Positions 1 through 11,772 of a stretch of 64,000 bases of DNA are shown here, piece after piece. Positions within the stretch are counted from its first letter, which is position 1. Every line of letters begins with the position of its first letter. The DNA is from Akanthomyces muscarius (Eukaryota > Ascomycota > Sordariomycetes > Hypocreales > Cordycipitaceae): contig NC_079243.1 of assembly GCF_028009165.1 (NCBI RefSeq), positions 3,720,001 through 3,784,000 of the forward strand, read 5' to 3'. The notes beneath the pieces are model-generated. The model worked only from the letters and a program-made list of their open reading frames with translations, did no database searches and had not been told where the DNA came from. The translations under genes were made by a program, and so were the position numbers.

Positions 1-1060
1 TTACGCAGAAACAAAACCGCTACAAAATGCTAACAATTCGCAGTGAAAAGAAGCTATGGGGCGCCAGTATTGCAAACAGCCCCCCCGAAGTTCCTTTCGA
101 ATCTGTCGTAGAGGCACAAAACCTGAGCGGCCTCGCTGACTTGACGGACAAGATTGTGAGCCTCTGCCAGCCCTGCAACTGAGCGTCGCTAACGACAGTA
201 GCGCACCTATGGCCTTTGCTTCGTGACAAATACCCCGGCGACACCGCAAGCTTCCGAAAAGCTGTTAAAGACAATTGGACCCATTAGAAACACCCACTAC
301 GGCGGCTTCTATGATTTCGTTCCAGATCTTGCGTTGGCCGATACGGCATACACGAACCTGGCCCTGGCGGCTCACACCGACACGACATACTTTACCGAGC
401 CCGCGGGCCTGCAAGCATTCCACTTGCTATCGCATACACCGCCTCCGAGCCAGCGCCTGGAAGAGGCTCTGGGCGGCCAGTCGCTGCTCGTCGACGGCTT
501 TCACGCCGCCTCGGTGCTTAAGCAGGAGTCGCCCGAGGACTACGAGACGCTGCGCCGCGTCAAGGTGCCATGGCACGCAAGCGGCAACCAAGGCGTGGCG
601 ATTGCGCCAGACCGCGCGTATCCAGTCATTGAAGGGGATGCGTCCTTGCACAGGGTCCGCTGGAACAACGACGACAGAGGCGTGATTCCGCTGGATGTCG
701 ATGTGAACGCGTGGTACAAGGCGGCGCGCAAGTGGAACGAGATTTTAACGCGCAAGGAGAGCGAATACTGGTTCCAGCTTTCTCCGGGACGGATGCTGAG
801 TAGGATCAAGTCATGATGTGTATCTTGGGCATGTCGCTAACTGTGAGTAGTCTTTGATAACTGGAGAGTGCTCCATGGACGAAGCGCGTTTGAGGGCCTG
901 AGACGCATCTGCGGTGGCTACAGTAAGTGAATAATATGCGATAACATTTCAGGTGCGGTGTGCTAACCTTTTAGTCAACCGAGATGACTTTATTTCGCGA
1001 TGGAAGACTTCGAATTTCGAGAGAGACGAAGTCATTTCTCACAACATGCAGCTGCGGTGA
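1..1060 (+). CDS. Trimethyllysine dioxygenase (TMLD), 5' end outside the window
   Basis: Fe(II)/2-oxoglutarate oxygenase of the TauD/BBOX family that hydroxylates N6-trimethyllysine, the first step of carnitine biosynthesis. The exons I join are <1-155, 202-799, 851-922 and 975-1060. The first ends at DLTDKI and the second opens with RTYGLCFV. Intron 2 has a GCTAAC branch point and restores MLIFDNWRVLHGRSAF across the junction. The metal triad is visible: HTD in the AAHTDTTYF segment and the distal His in VLHGR, followed by the Arg expected to bind 2-oxoglutarate. The protein ends SHNMQLR and a TGA. The N-terminal domain lies upstream of the window. Family assignment is firm; the choice between TMLD and gamma-butyrobetaine dioxygenase is inferred from overall resemblance. 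Confidence 0.85.
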
Positions 1061-2745
1061 GGTTAGCACGAGGCCAGTAGATGAGAAGCTTCAACGCTGG
1101 TAAATATATAATTCAACGGTTACCTAGACGAAACTAAATAACAAATAGTCCTGATTGCAAAAGTCCATCCTGGAATAAGAGAAGAACATGCCGCCTACTT
1201 TGCGCCGCAGCTCAAGGTGGCGACGCAGCGGTGATAGTCTCAACGTCGAGGCGCAGCGGTTGCGACGCGACTTGAATCACTGTCGAATGCTGCTAGGAAT
1301 AGGTGCGGGACTATCGTTAAGCTACTGCTTGTGATAGAGAACGTTGATATCAATACAGATGATTTCTGGGGTCAGACACTGCTCTCGCGTGCCGCCAGGA
1401 ATTGGTGCAAGACTACCGTCGAGCTGCTCCAAGCTTGACAAGCATTTTTCAGATGTGAAAACTATGGAGTGTTTTTTCTTCTTTTTTTCCTTTTCACTTC
1501 TATTACCTGTCTTGTGCTCTAGAGAAACACTTCTTCGAAAATTGAATGCCTCGAATTCGCCCCTTTTTTTTCTTCAGGAGAGTTGCAGCGAACGCTAGTT
1601 ATGCTCGAAAGTATACATGGCTTACACAGCGCCTCTGGGAACTAAAAAAATGTAAACCGTGAGCGAGGCATTGGGGACGACTTGCGCCCGCCAGCCAATA
1701 GTGACGTAGCCGTGATGGCTGCTCTACACAAAAGTGGTAGCGGGATGTGCGTAGACCGTCGTCCCGCGTGGCCCGAAGTGGGGTCGGGAATCGCGTCAGA
1801 GCCAAAAATCGCCACAGTTGCTTTGTTGTGAATCAGTGTATATCATGTCTCTGTGTGAGCGTGGTGCGTGTCCATGCGTGATCTGATAAAGAGACTATTC
1901 CGAAGCCTCAGCGCGGCATTGCGGCGGACAGGGGCAGCGGTTCCAAAAGGTTATGCGCTGGACCAAGTTTTGGCAAATTGGGATTCTCTCGTATCTTGGT
2001 AGAAGCGGGGCATGAGCTGCCTCTTTGGCGCGGGGCACAGGGCGGACCAGCATGGGTCAGAAAGCGAACTGGCAAAAAATATAAGAAAGAATCGAAAAAT
2101 TGAAGTAAAGTTGAGAGTGGATTCAAATAGCAATTCTTGTTTCATTGAACTTTGGTAACACCAGTTGAACGAGTGGCAGCACCTTGCAGACAGCTCCGAG
2201 CTTACACTGACGAATGAGGGGTTCCTTGATTGGGCACGTCGCCTGTAGAACTGGCACTCATCCACTGTAACATCGCTAGCTCCCGCCAATCCTGACCTAA
2301 AAAAGCTCCCTGGCAGCGCTAAAACGGGCACTTCCTCGTGCTCCTCGGATCCGCCACCCGCCTGCAGCTGCCTGTCCGCCCATTCGCCGTCTGCAGCTCA
2401 AACCTCTCGCCTCCGCGCCCTGCCTAGGCACCTCATCATCCTCCATCTCCTCGATTCGGCTCGTCCTCGCCACCCACGGCCGCATCCTTAACGCCCGCCA
2501 TCGCCTCTGCCGTATCGACGAGCCTGCTCGGAGCCGCTCTTCGACCTACCCAACGGACCAGTGCACCTACAAGCTCTGCCGACCGCCAGCCCCTCACCGC
2601 TCGACGGCCAAGAAAACGCGGCTGCTGGATTCTGCGATCCCACCGTCTGGCGACACGCCTCTCTTCTGTTCAACCAGAAGTATCTTGCCTCGCATTCGCC
2701 TGACCTATCCCACGTCTCTACCGGCTACCGCCCACCGCCGCAGCC
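1061..2745. other. Intergenic; calcineurin promoter and leader
   Basis: No open frame here has convincing composition or splice partners. The last 400 bases or so are C/T-rich, as expected of a fungal 5' leader in front of the calcineurin start at 2746. Confidence 0.5.
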
Positions 2746-4715
2746 ATGGACGCGGAGCAGACCAACCCCGATGACCGTCGCAACCAGCAGGTCGACAATG
2801 CCATTCGTGCCATTCAGCAGAAGAAGCCCGTCCCCGAGATTGACTTTACTATCCATACCATGGAGGATGGCACCCAGGTTAACACCGCGGAGCGTGTTTG
2901 CAAAGGTACGTAGGGTCTTGGTCCTGCGCAGTGTCCTGCACTGCACACAAGCCGCCGCCAACTGCATCCGGCTGCGCGTCAAACGGCTCACAACGACCAT
3001 ATGCGCAACTTTCTCCTTCTCGTGATGCTAATGAAACTATTCACCCCTCAGATGTGCAAGCACCGGCCACGTCCAAGCCGACAGACGAGCAATTCTTCTC
3101 GGATAGCACCCGCACCAAGCCCAACATCCACTTTCTCAAGCAGCACTTTTATCGCGAGGGCCGTTTGACCGAGGAGCAGGCTCTCTTCATCCTCAAGACC
3201 GGCGCCGACGTCTTACGCGCGGAACCCAACCTGCTCGAGATGGACGCCCCTATCACTGTCTGCGGTGACGTCCACGGACAGTACTACGACCTGATGAAGC
3301 TGTTCGAGGTCGGCGGCGACCCGGCCGAGACGCGCTACCTTTTCCTCGGTGACTACGTTGACCGTGGCTACTTTTCCATCGAGTGCGTCTTGTACCTGTG
3401 GTCTCTCAAGATTCACTACCCCAAGACACTCTGGCTGCTGCGCGGCAACCACGAGTGCCGTCATTTGACCGACTACTTCACCTTTAAGCTCGAGTGCAAG
3501 CACAAGTACTCCGAGGCCATCTACGAGGCCTGTATCGAAGCCTTTTGCTGCCTGCCCCTCGCTGCTGTCATGAACAAGCAGTTTCTCTGCATCCACGGAG
3601 GCCTCAGCCCCGAGCTGCACACCCTTGACGATTTGAGAAATGTACGAGACATCATGACACTTCTGCACATTGCTTTAGATTTTGCCACGGTGACCTGTGT
3701 TGCTAACCACCCGTTTAGATTGACCGATTCAGAGAGCCGCCCACTCAGGGTCTCATGTGCGATATTCTCTGGGCTGACCCGCTGGAAGACTTTGGCCAGG
3801 AAAAGACGAGCGACTACTTCTTGCACAACCACGTACGAGGATGCTCGTACTTTTTCTCATATCCCGCAGCCTGTGCTTTCCTCGAGAAGAACAACCTCCT
3901 ATCCGTCATCCGCGCGCACGAAGCCCAGGACGCCGGCTACCGAATGTACCGCAAGACCAAGACAACCGGCTTCCCCAGTGTCATGACCATCTTTTCCGCA
4001 CCCAACTACCTCGACGTGTATAACAACAAGGCCGCGGTTCTCAAGTATGAAAACAACGTCATGAACATCCGCCAATTCAACTGCACGCCGCACCCCTACT
4101 GGCTGCCCAACTTCATGGACGTCTTTACCTGGTCGCTGCCCTTTGTCGGAGAAAAGATTACAGACATGTTGATTGCCATTCTCAGCACATGCTCCGAGGA
4201 GGAGCTCAGAGAGGAGACACCATCGTCGACCTCGCCCGGCGGTGTGTCGCCGCCTGTTGCTGCGACGCCCGACGACCCCAACTCGATCGAATTCAAGCGC
4301 CGAGCGATTAAGAACAAGATTCTTGCCATTGGCCGCATGTCGAGAGTGTTTCAGGTCTTGCGCGAAGAGTCTGAGCGTGTCACTGAGCTCAAGACGGCCG
4401 CTGGCGGCCGTCTGCCTGCGGGCACGCTGATGCTCGGCGCCGAGGGTATCAAGAACGCTATTAGCTCCTTTGAAGATGCCAAAAAGGTGGATATACAAAA
4501 CGAGCATCTGCCGCCTAGCCAGGAAGAGGTCACGAGACATCATGAGGAAGAGAGAAGCATCGCCATGCAAAAGGCCGTGCACGACGCCGACAATGACAAG
4601 AAGCTGCAGCAGCTGTCGAGAAGACTCAGCACGTACGTGTTTTGCCCCTACATATTGGAAACCCCATTGACTGACCCCTTTTACCAGAGACCGCAAGCCT
4701 GCTTCCCGCTCATAG
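2746..4715 (+). CDS. CNA1: Calcineurin catalytic subunit A (PP2B)
   Basis: Ca2+/calmodulin-dependent Ser/Thr phosphatase acting in calcium, stress and morphogenesis signalling, working with the regulatory subunit CnaB. Exons 2746-2905, 3052-3641, 3719-4632 and 4688-4715 encode 563 residues. The phosphatase metal motifs GDVHGQ, GDYVDRG and RGNHECR are intact. The catalytic core continues through [14 protein letters not shown] and [16 protein letters not shown] (CnaB-binding helix region). The calmodulin-binding segment is [17 protein letters not shown], followed by an autoinhibitory-type stretch SFEDAKKVD...NEHLPP. The last exon adds only nine residues, TDRKPASRS. The ATG at 2746 (GCCATGG context) gives [10 protein letters not shown]. 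Length fits fungal calcineurin A. Nothing looks degenerate. Confidence 0.97.
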
Positions 4716-6052
4716 ACTGTGATGCATAATCAGAGCATGCAATGCGGACATGCCAGTATTGAACACGAGAGTAGAAGACTGCATTGGAAATAGTCCACAA
4801 ATATTATTCGAATGGCACAGTCAGGCTAGTTCTGGTGCAAAGCATCCTTGGGGCGATTCAGGGTATATACCAAGACGAGAACATGAGCAAAAAGAGCAAG
4901 AGGACCTTATACATGAAGTGATGAATCCAAAGTTCCTAGACTAAAGCAGTGTTCCGGAAAGATTGTCTAGACGACGAGATGGCTCTTGGGCTATGTAGTT
5001 TAATGAGCATATACAAGTTTGACGAGGGTTCACGCTGTGTCGATTTCTTGTAGCAAGATCTGTGACGACGGAAGGGACAGGTCAACTAGCACTGGTGTGC
5101 CAAACACTGGCTGTGAATCGATGCACATTGTGAACCTGAGCTAGTGAGGCTTGGTCGCCACGAGCATCTGGCACGGCCATAGACCAGCTCAGCCGAGCTG
5201 ACAGATGTTGTTTCTGACACCCGCCTTCGCAGGCGCCATGTGTACCTCCGCGAGCGAAGGCTATAAAATCAAACATCGCCCAGCGTCTCACGCACAGATT
5301 GTTTTGCCATTGTCGTGCCTGGCCTTTTTCGCTGGCTTCAAATCCGAAGTGGCCTCGTCTATTACACTCGCACTTTGCACATTTTGCACATGAAACGACC
5401 AGATGGCGCAGGACTGGGCTTTGTCCAGCCATCGCGAGGGCATCGACGACGATGAAGGCTCTTCAATATGGAGTGACTATGGAGCGTGCTGTTTCCGATA
5501 CTTTATCGCATGATGGTCATATCCGTTCATCGCCGTGAGCTTTGTGGTGGAGATATTTCACCCTCTCAGGTGAAGAAGGTCAGGGATGAGCCATGCAATG
5601 TCATCAGACTTGACAGCATAGCTTCTAAACTCTATTCAGCTTACCCTCGACAGGTAAAATAAAAGCATGCAATACTAACGCTCAGGTCATTATAAAAATG
5701 AGAATACCGATTCCTGGGCACAATCGAGATGAGTATCATCTGGCCAGCGCCAGGAAGGCCAGAACAGAACAAGGTCCGGCTATCACCTCGTACCCACGCC
5801 TAGAACTCCGTCGAACCCAAAAGCCATTGTCCAGTGCTCTCTTGCCGCTAGCAAGTAAAGACGTTTATTGCTCGGAAATAGAGTCCACTCTAGAGTGACA
5901 ATAGCTTCTGTGCTGTGTCTCATGCTTCCAACAAACAAGTTCGCCAAGATCATCCTGAGCACCTGTAATAATTACGAGCCTTCAGTGTAAACTTTCGCTG
6001 TAGCTTTCAAATCCGGGGAGGACTGGAGAGGGCCGGAGGAACAGCCACTGGA

Positions 6053-6101
6053 GCTGAAGGTCAAGCCTGACAGGCGTTCTCCGGCAGTGTTGACCTTCAG
6101 C
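6053..6101. repeat. 12-bp perfect inverted repeat
   Basis: The arm gctgaaggtcaa at 6053-6064 is the exact reverse complement of 6090-6101, with a 25-nt loop. It lies in gene-free DNA. It could be a chance dyad or the remnant of a small mobile element; nothing else supports the latter. Confidence 0.6.
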
Positions 6102-6300
6102 CCCCCACAGCACACTCGCCTATCTCGTAGCCGTGTATGCTTTATCTTGGGCTAACATTTTTTTTTAACTCAAGCGATCGATCCTTTTTAGCACTCAAGC
6201 TAAAGAATGGTCAATCTATACCCCCATATTGATGTAGCTGCCTGCATCAATACGATGTCGCGCCAGAAATGGCGTGGGCTTATGCTGACACGGTTCCCTA

Positions 6301-6324
6301 CATGCTGCATGCTGCATGCTGCAT
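6301..6324. repeat. Short tandem repeat, unit catgctg, about 3.4 copies
   Basis: Three full copies and a partial copy of a 7-nt unit sit in non-coding DNA. Likely replication slippage. Confidence 0.75.
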
Positions 6325-7388
6325 CTCCAGGCTCGCCTGCAGGTAAGCTAACCGGCTGTAGAGATGACGACATCTGCCACGAACTAAATCATAAATGGGC
6401 GAATGAATAGTGTCGCAGACTTCTGTCATAATAGAGGCATCACTAGGCGAAACTCTTACAACCCAACGCAGCTGTATTCTCACGTCTTTCGCCTACAACC
6501 AAGACGCAGTCAATGAGAGCCACGCTAGACAGGCTTCCACATACTCGTCAGATTCATCAGCCACGGCGTAACCTAGTAGGTGATGTGTGCCAGTGCATGC
6601 GTCCCAGACTAGTGAGGACGCCTTGGGCCGGTGGGTGTCCTGGCCGGCATGCTGGGTATTGAAGGCCAGTGAGTGTCCTGGGATGGTGTGCGCCAGGTAA
6701 ATTGTACGGACATGAATGCCCGAGGGTATCTGAGCTGGCACATAGACCAGGATATATACAGCAGCACGCTGCGAACCGTAATAGAGCATTCCCAAACGCT
6801 CAAGATTATTGATGCCAATACAAACGTGCTTTGTAGTGACAAGCTGGGAGTGGCTGATACTGCCGTCAATTTTTGTTACTAACAAAAGCATTAATGCTTG
6901 TAAACGTGCGAATTGTACCTCAGCAACACATCATTCCGTTTTCTTTGTGCGAATCTCGTCGCCGCAGACGGGCGTTTCAGAATCCATTAATTACATGTCA
7001 TAAACAGCAGCCTGCTCGTCGTTGTGTCTCAAATCGTGGCGGGCTGAGTCCGGTGTCTCGCCTCGCTGCTCCCGGGTCGGGCCGCAATGCCTAGCTCAGC
7101 CTCGTAAAAGCTGAAACAAACACAGTGCGCGGAGCGTCCGTAATATTTAGTCCCACTGACACACCAAATCACAATGCATCGATCAAGCTTTTGGGGTTTG
7201 CAAGGGCAGATGTCAGTTGAACAAGTGCCAATTGATAATAGAAGAGTACGAGGTTGCCTAACTAGAGATACGACAAAGGGATCCATGTGCGCTAATGGGC
7301 CAGGATCAATAATTGACCTAGATCATCGGCCTGTTGACGAAAGCTACAACAATGCCAGGAAGGTAAATTGAAGACTGAAAACTGCAAT

Positions 7389-7877
7389 TTAACGGCGTAC
7401 AACACGGTATGCCCCAAGCCGTCTAGCGTCGATTTTGTGCTTCCCGTTGGTAGGTCCATGAAGCTCAATGTTTGGAGTGCCACTAGGAGGGTAGGAGCTG
7501 GAAGAGGTGTCATTTAATATTCTCGCCCAACACTTGAGAAATATCACTTACCCATAGCAGCGCACGTTGACAGGCGATCCGAATCTGATTTCAATACCCT
7601 GGATGTTGCTTGAGAAAAATTAGTTACAGTGATTAGCTAGACAGAGGATGTTTACTCACGGAGAACCTTCGAGAGCGTAGTCTGTGTCCAGGTTCGCTTG
7701 ATGCGTGCGATCTGAACCACCTTTAACATCCCATTTGATCTGTTTCAATATTAGTCTTTGAGGTACAACTTATGATCTTCACGATCAAATGTGGTGCCAA
7801 CATACCCAGACGGCAGCTTGAACGTTATCAAAGTCAACTTCAACACTGTTGGCGTCTTTTTTAGGTTCAGTTGCCAT
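7389..7877 (-). CDS. Four-exon gene for a 105-residue protein of unknown function
   Basis: I do not recognise this family. Reading the minus strand from an ATG at 7877 (AAAATGGC context), exons 7877-7806, 7739-7660, 7608-7552 and 7497-7389 join into one frame ending in TAA. The three introns are 66, 51 and 54 nt, with GTATGT, GTGAGT and GTAAGT donors and CAG/AAG/CAG acceptors; intron 1 has an ACTAAT branch-like element. The predicted protein begins MATEPKKDANSV, has mixed beta-prone segments (AAVWIKWDVKGG, GIEIRFGSPVNVRCYG, NIELHGP), one cysteine and a basic end ARRLGAYRVVRR. There is no signal peptide or membrane segment, so a cytosolic or nuclear protein is inferred. It stands alone in a gene-poor region. 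Three in-phase consensus introns make coding potential likely. Confidence 0.7.
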
Positions 7878-9505
7878 TTTTAGCGGTATATGAGACGGCT
7901 GATTGGAATCTGGAATTTCGAAGACAGTCTTTTGTTTGAACACTTGAGCTGGATTTGGGAGGTAAGATTGAAGGGATAAAAGTCTGATATTTATACATGA
8001 CACTTGCCCGCTGAATGCTCCGTCAGGTTTTCCCCGCGGCAGCCCCATGCTAGGTGCTACGTACCCATTGAGCGTTGCAAATATGCAAACTATTGACCGT
8101 ACATGCAGCTTTCAGCTTTGCAGCGCTGTGCTGTCTTTCCGATTCTGCAGCGGGAGGTTCTAGATTCATGTGGCTGTTGATGCTGGCTGCAATGAGGTGG
8201 AGTTGTCTACAAAAGTCCACGCCACTGTCAGAGCCGACAGCTGGTCCAAGACACCCACGCTCCAGCTGCAGATTGTGTAGAAGCTGGGGTCTCAAACTCA
8301 TGAATTATTTGTTTGAGGCATCTTGATGTAGTGCGATAGTCAGTAATGTGAAGTCTGAGATCAGAAGGGTAGATCTAAGCAGGCGAAAGCAGTTTTGCCT
8401 GTCACTTCTCAAAAACGGGGGGAGGGTTGCATTCCGTGCATGGCACCACCATGACGAGATCTATGAGAGATAGCCGAGACCATTGCGGCTTCACGCTATT
8501 TGTTGCCCATTAACGGCCTGGTGCCAGCAGATCCAGCTGCACTGACGCCCTCAAGTATGCAGTGGACTGCCGAACCAAGCTGAAAGACATGACACACATG
8601 GGCTGCGTTGCGTCCGCTTCTGCGCCTCCAGGTATATAATGGCCGGGGTAATTCTCGTAGATAGAGCGGCAGTTCTGACTGGTCACAGTAGACGGGCAAG
8701 GCCGTATAAGGGTGAATTCACGACATGTTACTCGACGGCGCGCCGCATGTCGCAGCTTTACGGGATCGTCGCTCGAACCACCAGCAGCAATTCGAAGAGA
8801 TTAAGGGAGTGGAGCATAAAAATTATGTGTCATGAACAGACCACAACCATGGATATTGTAACAAGCTTCATACGTAAAGAATGGGCCATGAGAAAAAAAA
8901 AAAGACTCAGGTTGAGCAGTGCTGACCGACACTGGTTTCAAGGACGAGGCGCTTGGAGGAAGCCACGACCCTGTTCGGCAGGCTTAAAACTGAAGATAGC
9001 ACGCTTTTGTCAATGATGGGCATGGGAAAATGTTTAATCGCGATAAGTCGCTGATGAGTGCTCTAAAAGTCGCAGCAGTTCCCGTCCTGATAACATTTAC
9101 CTGTCCTGCGCTGACAAATAACTTGTGAAACAATACAAACGCCCATGACGGGATGCTGCTTACTGTCATAGTTCGCAGTAAAGATGAAGTGCTATTGCAT
9201 CCTTTACCTGGACAGCGTTCCTGTGCAGAGTAAGCAGCCTTTTCACGACGTGACAAACGTCAATTGGACGACCCGTACCTTACCCATCGACGCATCATCG
9301 CCAATTCGAGGCATCACAAAACTGCTGTACAGATGTCTCAATTGGCCACACAAAAAAAAGCGCAGAGCTCCTGCACATATGATGCGTCCTGCAACCCGGT
9401 GTAAGATCTGCGCAAGCATGCGGCAGGAAGCTCAGATTGTGACAGGAGCCGCCATGTGACTGCGGAATCACAATGCAGCGCCAAGATATTCTGCTTCCTC
9501 TGCCG
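7878..9505. other. Intergenic, no gene seen
   Basis: Several 60-130 codon frames occur on both strands, but none has a recognisable domain, sensible composition or splice partners. Nothing further can be supported. Confidence 0.45.
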
Positions 9506-9533
9506 TTTTTTTTTATTTTTATTTTTATTTTTA
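9506..9533. repeat. T-rich (ATTTTT)n microsatellite
   Basis: A run of nine T is followed by three ATTTTT units and a final A. It lies about 80 bases before the orphan ORF at 9613. Confidence 0.8.
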
Positions 9534-9612
9534 CGAGAGCCCAGTATGGATTGACTGGCTCACGCGGGGTAATGCAGCGGCAAGAGTATTTGAAAAGTCG
9601 GCATTTTTCTTT

Positions 9613-10017
9613 ATGTTCTTAGCACGGAGAGGATTGAGGGTGCAGAGCAGCTCCAGCTCCAGCTCCAGCGAAGAGGTCGGCAAGCTCGGCAAGTGGCTCA
9701 ACGACTGTGTCAAGACCCTCGTTGCTCTTTGTGGCGGCACCCTCGAGATTGGCCCCATGTTGGCTACACTCAACGGTCAGAACGCCGACGCCAACTCTTG
9801 CGACGCTGGCAAGATCAGCAGCAGCTCTGATGGCAACGACTCGCCTTCACAGACGAGCTCATATAGTTCTCAGACCAGCCCACCTCTCCCAGACCAGCCT
9901 ACTAATGTTCCCGTGACGGGAGCTGCAGCTAACCTGACGCCTCTTGGTTTTGCTGCTGTAGTTATGGCTGTGGCCACTGCAGAACTAGTGTTGTATAGAA
10001 ACATAGTTGGTATATAA
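9613..10017 (+). CDS. Orphan ORF, Ser-rich with hydrophobic C-terminus
   Basis: A 134-residue open frame begins MFLARRGLRVQ followed by a run of eight serines. It has a middle part with two to three cysteines (LVALCGGTLEIGPML...NSCDAGK), a Ser/Thr/Pro/Gln-rich linker and a hydrophobic tail around TPLGFAAVVMAVATAELVL. The tail plus the Ser-rich linker resembles the 3' end of a GPI-anchored protein, but no signal peptide or upstream exon was found. It may be the decayed C-terminal exon of such a gene, because the flanking DNA is AT-rich and non-coding. Expression is unproven. Confidence 0.35.
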   Translation: MFLARRGLRVQSSSSSSSSEEVGKLGKWLNDCVKTLVALCGGTLEIGPMLATLNGQNADANSCDAGKISSSSDGNDSPSQTSSYSSQTSPPLPDQPTNVPVTGAAANLTPLGFAAVVMAVATAELVLYRNIVGI

Positions 10018-10290
10018 AATATATGTAGTAACAAGTACTACTATATATTAGTATTGCTGTAATGCGGATGTTGATAGATTCATCATGTGGTTTGTAAGGA
10101 TGCTGGCAGCTACTCTGTTGGTCCGCAGAGACTTGGCTAATTATGACAAGTCAACTATTAGTGGGCCTATCATGAACATTAGAACTTACCAGCGAGTCTT
10201 CTTACCTACATACTGTTCTAATCACAGACTATATATAGTATCCTATAGTATTCTCATGATTTCCTGCTGGTTGTGTAAGAAACGGTGTCC
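10013..10290. other. AT-rich, TpA-rich island
   Basis: This stretch is dense in TA steps (for example ctatatattagtat and gactatatatagtatcc) compared with the roughly 50% GC surroundings. It is non-coding. Such composition is typical of repeats mutated by RIP, but no element could be identified. The remaining 300 bases up to 10596 are the GEP4-like gene's leader and hold nothing else I can support. Confidence 0.35.
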
Positions 10291-10596
10291 AGCTGATTTC
10301 TCAAGTGCAGCCCAGACGCGGCAGGGACTCGTCGATAATTCCTTTCTTTTCTTTTCTTTTTTTCGGCCTAAAAGTAATTTCTCATACCCGCACACTTGGG
10401 CAATCTCCAAGTATACAAGATCTTCCTCATCAAAATTAAAGACGCTGCATTACACCACATTACACGGCCCTTGGCTTCGCGCTGGTCGTTGGTGGAGCCC
10501 GGGGTAGCTGGCGCTGTCTCGACCTGCGGACTCAACCTCACTCCAGCTACAACTCATTCATCCCCATCAGCAACATCTGCATCGCACGCGCACGCC

Positions 10597-11382
10597 ATGA
10601 ATCTCAATCTCTCCGCCTCGCTCAACGCGACGCGCCTCCTCTTCAAGCCGAGCACATGCCTGCCTCACCACACCGTCTCCACCTTTAACGACCTGCCCAT
10701 CCCGCTCGACAGCGCGCTGCACGCCCGTGGTTTGCAAGCCAACATTCGCGCCGTCGTCCTCGACAAGGACGACTGCTTTGCGTATCCCGACGCCAAGCAC
10801 GTCTACGAGCCCTACAAGGTTTGCTCCCGCCCGCGCCCCTTTTCTTTTTCCCGTCAAGATCGTCGGATGTGTAACTCACACACACGTGTCCAGGAGCACT
10901 TTGAGAAGCTGCGCAAGGCGTACCCCGGGCGGAAGCTCCTCGTCGTCTCCAACACGTCGGGCGCCACGTCGTGGGACAAGAACCTCGCCCAGGCCGCGGC
11001 CGTCGAGGAGAGCACGGGGGTGCACGTGCTGCCGCACGCCGTCAAGAAGCCCGGGTGCGGGCCGGAGATTATGGCCTACTTTCGGCAGCACCCGGAGACG
11101 GGCGTGACGGACGCTTCGCAGGTGGCCGTCGTGGGCGACCGGCTGACGACGGACATGATGCTGGCCAACATGATGGGCGGCTGGGGCTTCTGGGTCCGGG
11201 ACGGCGTGGTGCCGCTGCGGCAGAAGAGCATGGTATGTTCCCGAGGTGGAGTATTGCCCAAGGGGGAGTATATTTTTGCTAATGAGAGATAACAGTTTTC
11301 GCGAATGGAACGAAATCTACATTCGTTTCTTGTGGCGAGAGGCGTAAGGCCGCCACAGCCTCGGACTGGAACGGACTCGTAG
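10597..11382 (+). CDS. GEP4: Mitochondrial phosphatidylglycerophosphatase, GEP4 family
   Basis: HAD-superfamily phosphatase that converts phosphatidylglycerophosphate to phosphatidylglycerol in the cardiolipin pathway at the matrix side of the inner membrane. Exons 10597-10818, 10894-11232 and 11296-11382 encode 215 residues. HAD motif I appears as VLDKDDCFAYP (DxDD type), motif II as LLVVSNTSG, the conserved Lys as AVKKPGCGPE, and motif III as VVGDRLTTDMMLANMMGG. The N-terminus MNLNLSASLNATRLLFKP is Ser/Asn/Arg-rich with few acids, consistent with import. The length is close to yeast Gep4 (about 185 residues). The third exon supplies the basic tail FSRMERNLHSFLVARG. TIM22 follows 390 bases downstream on the same strand. 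Confidence 0.92.
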
Positions 11383-11772
11383 ATAATCTGACGGCAGCTT
11401 TACTCTGCGCCAAACGAGCGCCATGTAAAAACACGCAATGTACCAATGTTCTATAAATACTGTATAAAGCTCAATTTGGAAAACCAAATTTAATGTAATA
11501 ATCTTCAATCCTTAGACGTTTTCATAGGCCACGTTTGATGCTCTCATAATACGCTCAGCGCCGCCGTGGGGCCGCGTCTCTGAAGCCGTCCAAAAAAAAA
11601 ATTAGCGGTCACCCCCGGCAAAAATTCTTCCGACCCAAGCTCTCGCATCACCATCAGGAGGCCAATCGCTCTCGCCAGCACTCATCTCGACGCCCATCTC
11701 CGCTTCAAAACCCCTTGGGCGACTGTACTTTCCGCAGTCGCATACACGATAACAACTCGAATACCCGATACA

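Larger units (their letters stand above)
4716..7388. other. Gene-poor intergenic region
   Basis: No supportable gene was found over about 2.7 kb. The frames present are short and lack splice partners. It holds a 12-bp inverted repeat (6053-6064 with 6090-6101) and a short 7-bp tandem repeat at 6301-6324, listed separately. Confidence 0.5.

Noticed and set aside
8075..8326. 83-codon frame with a signal-peptide-like start
   Set aside because: The hydrophobic start is followed by unstructured sequence, with no cysteine pattern, splice partners or promoter evidence.
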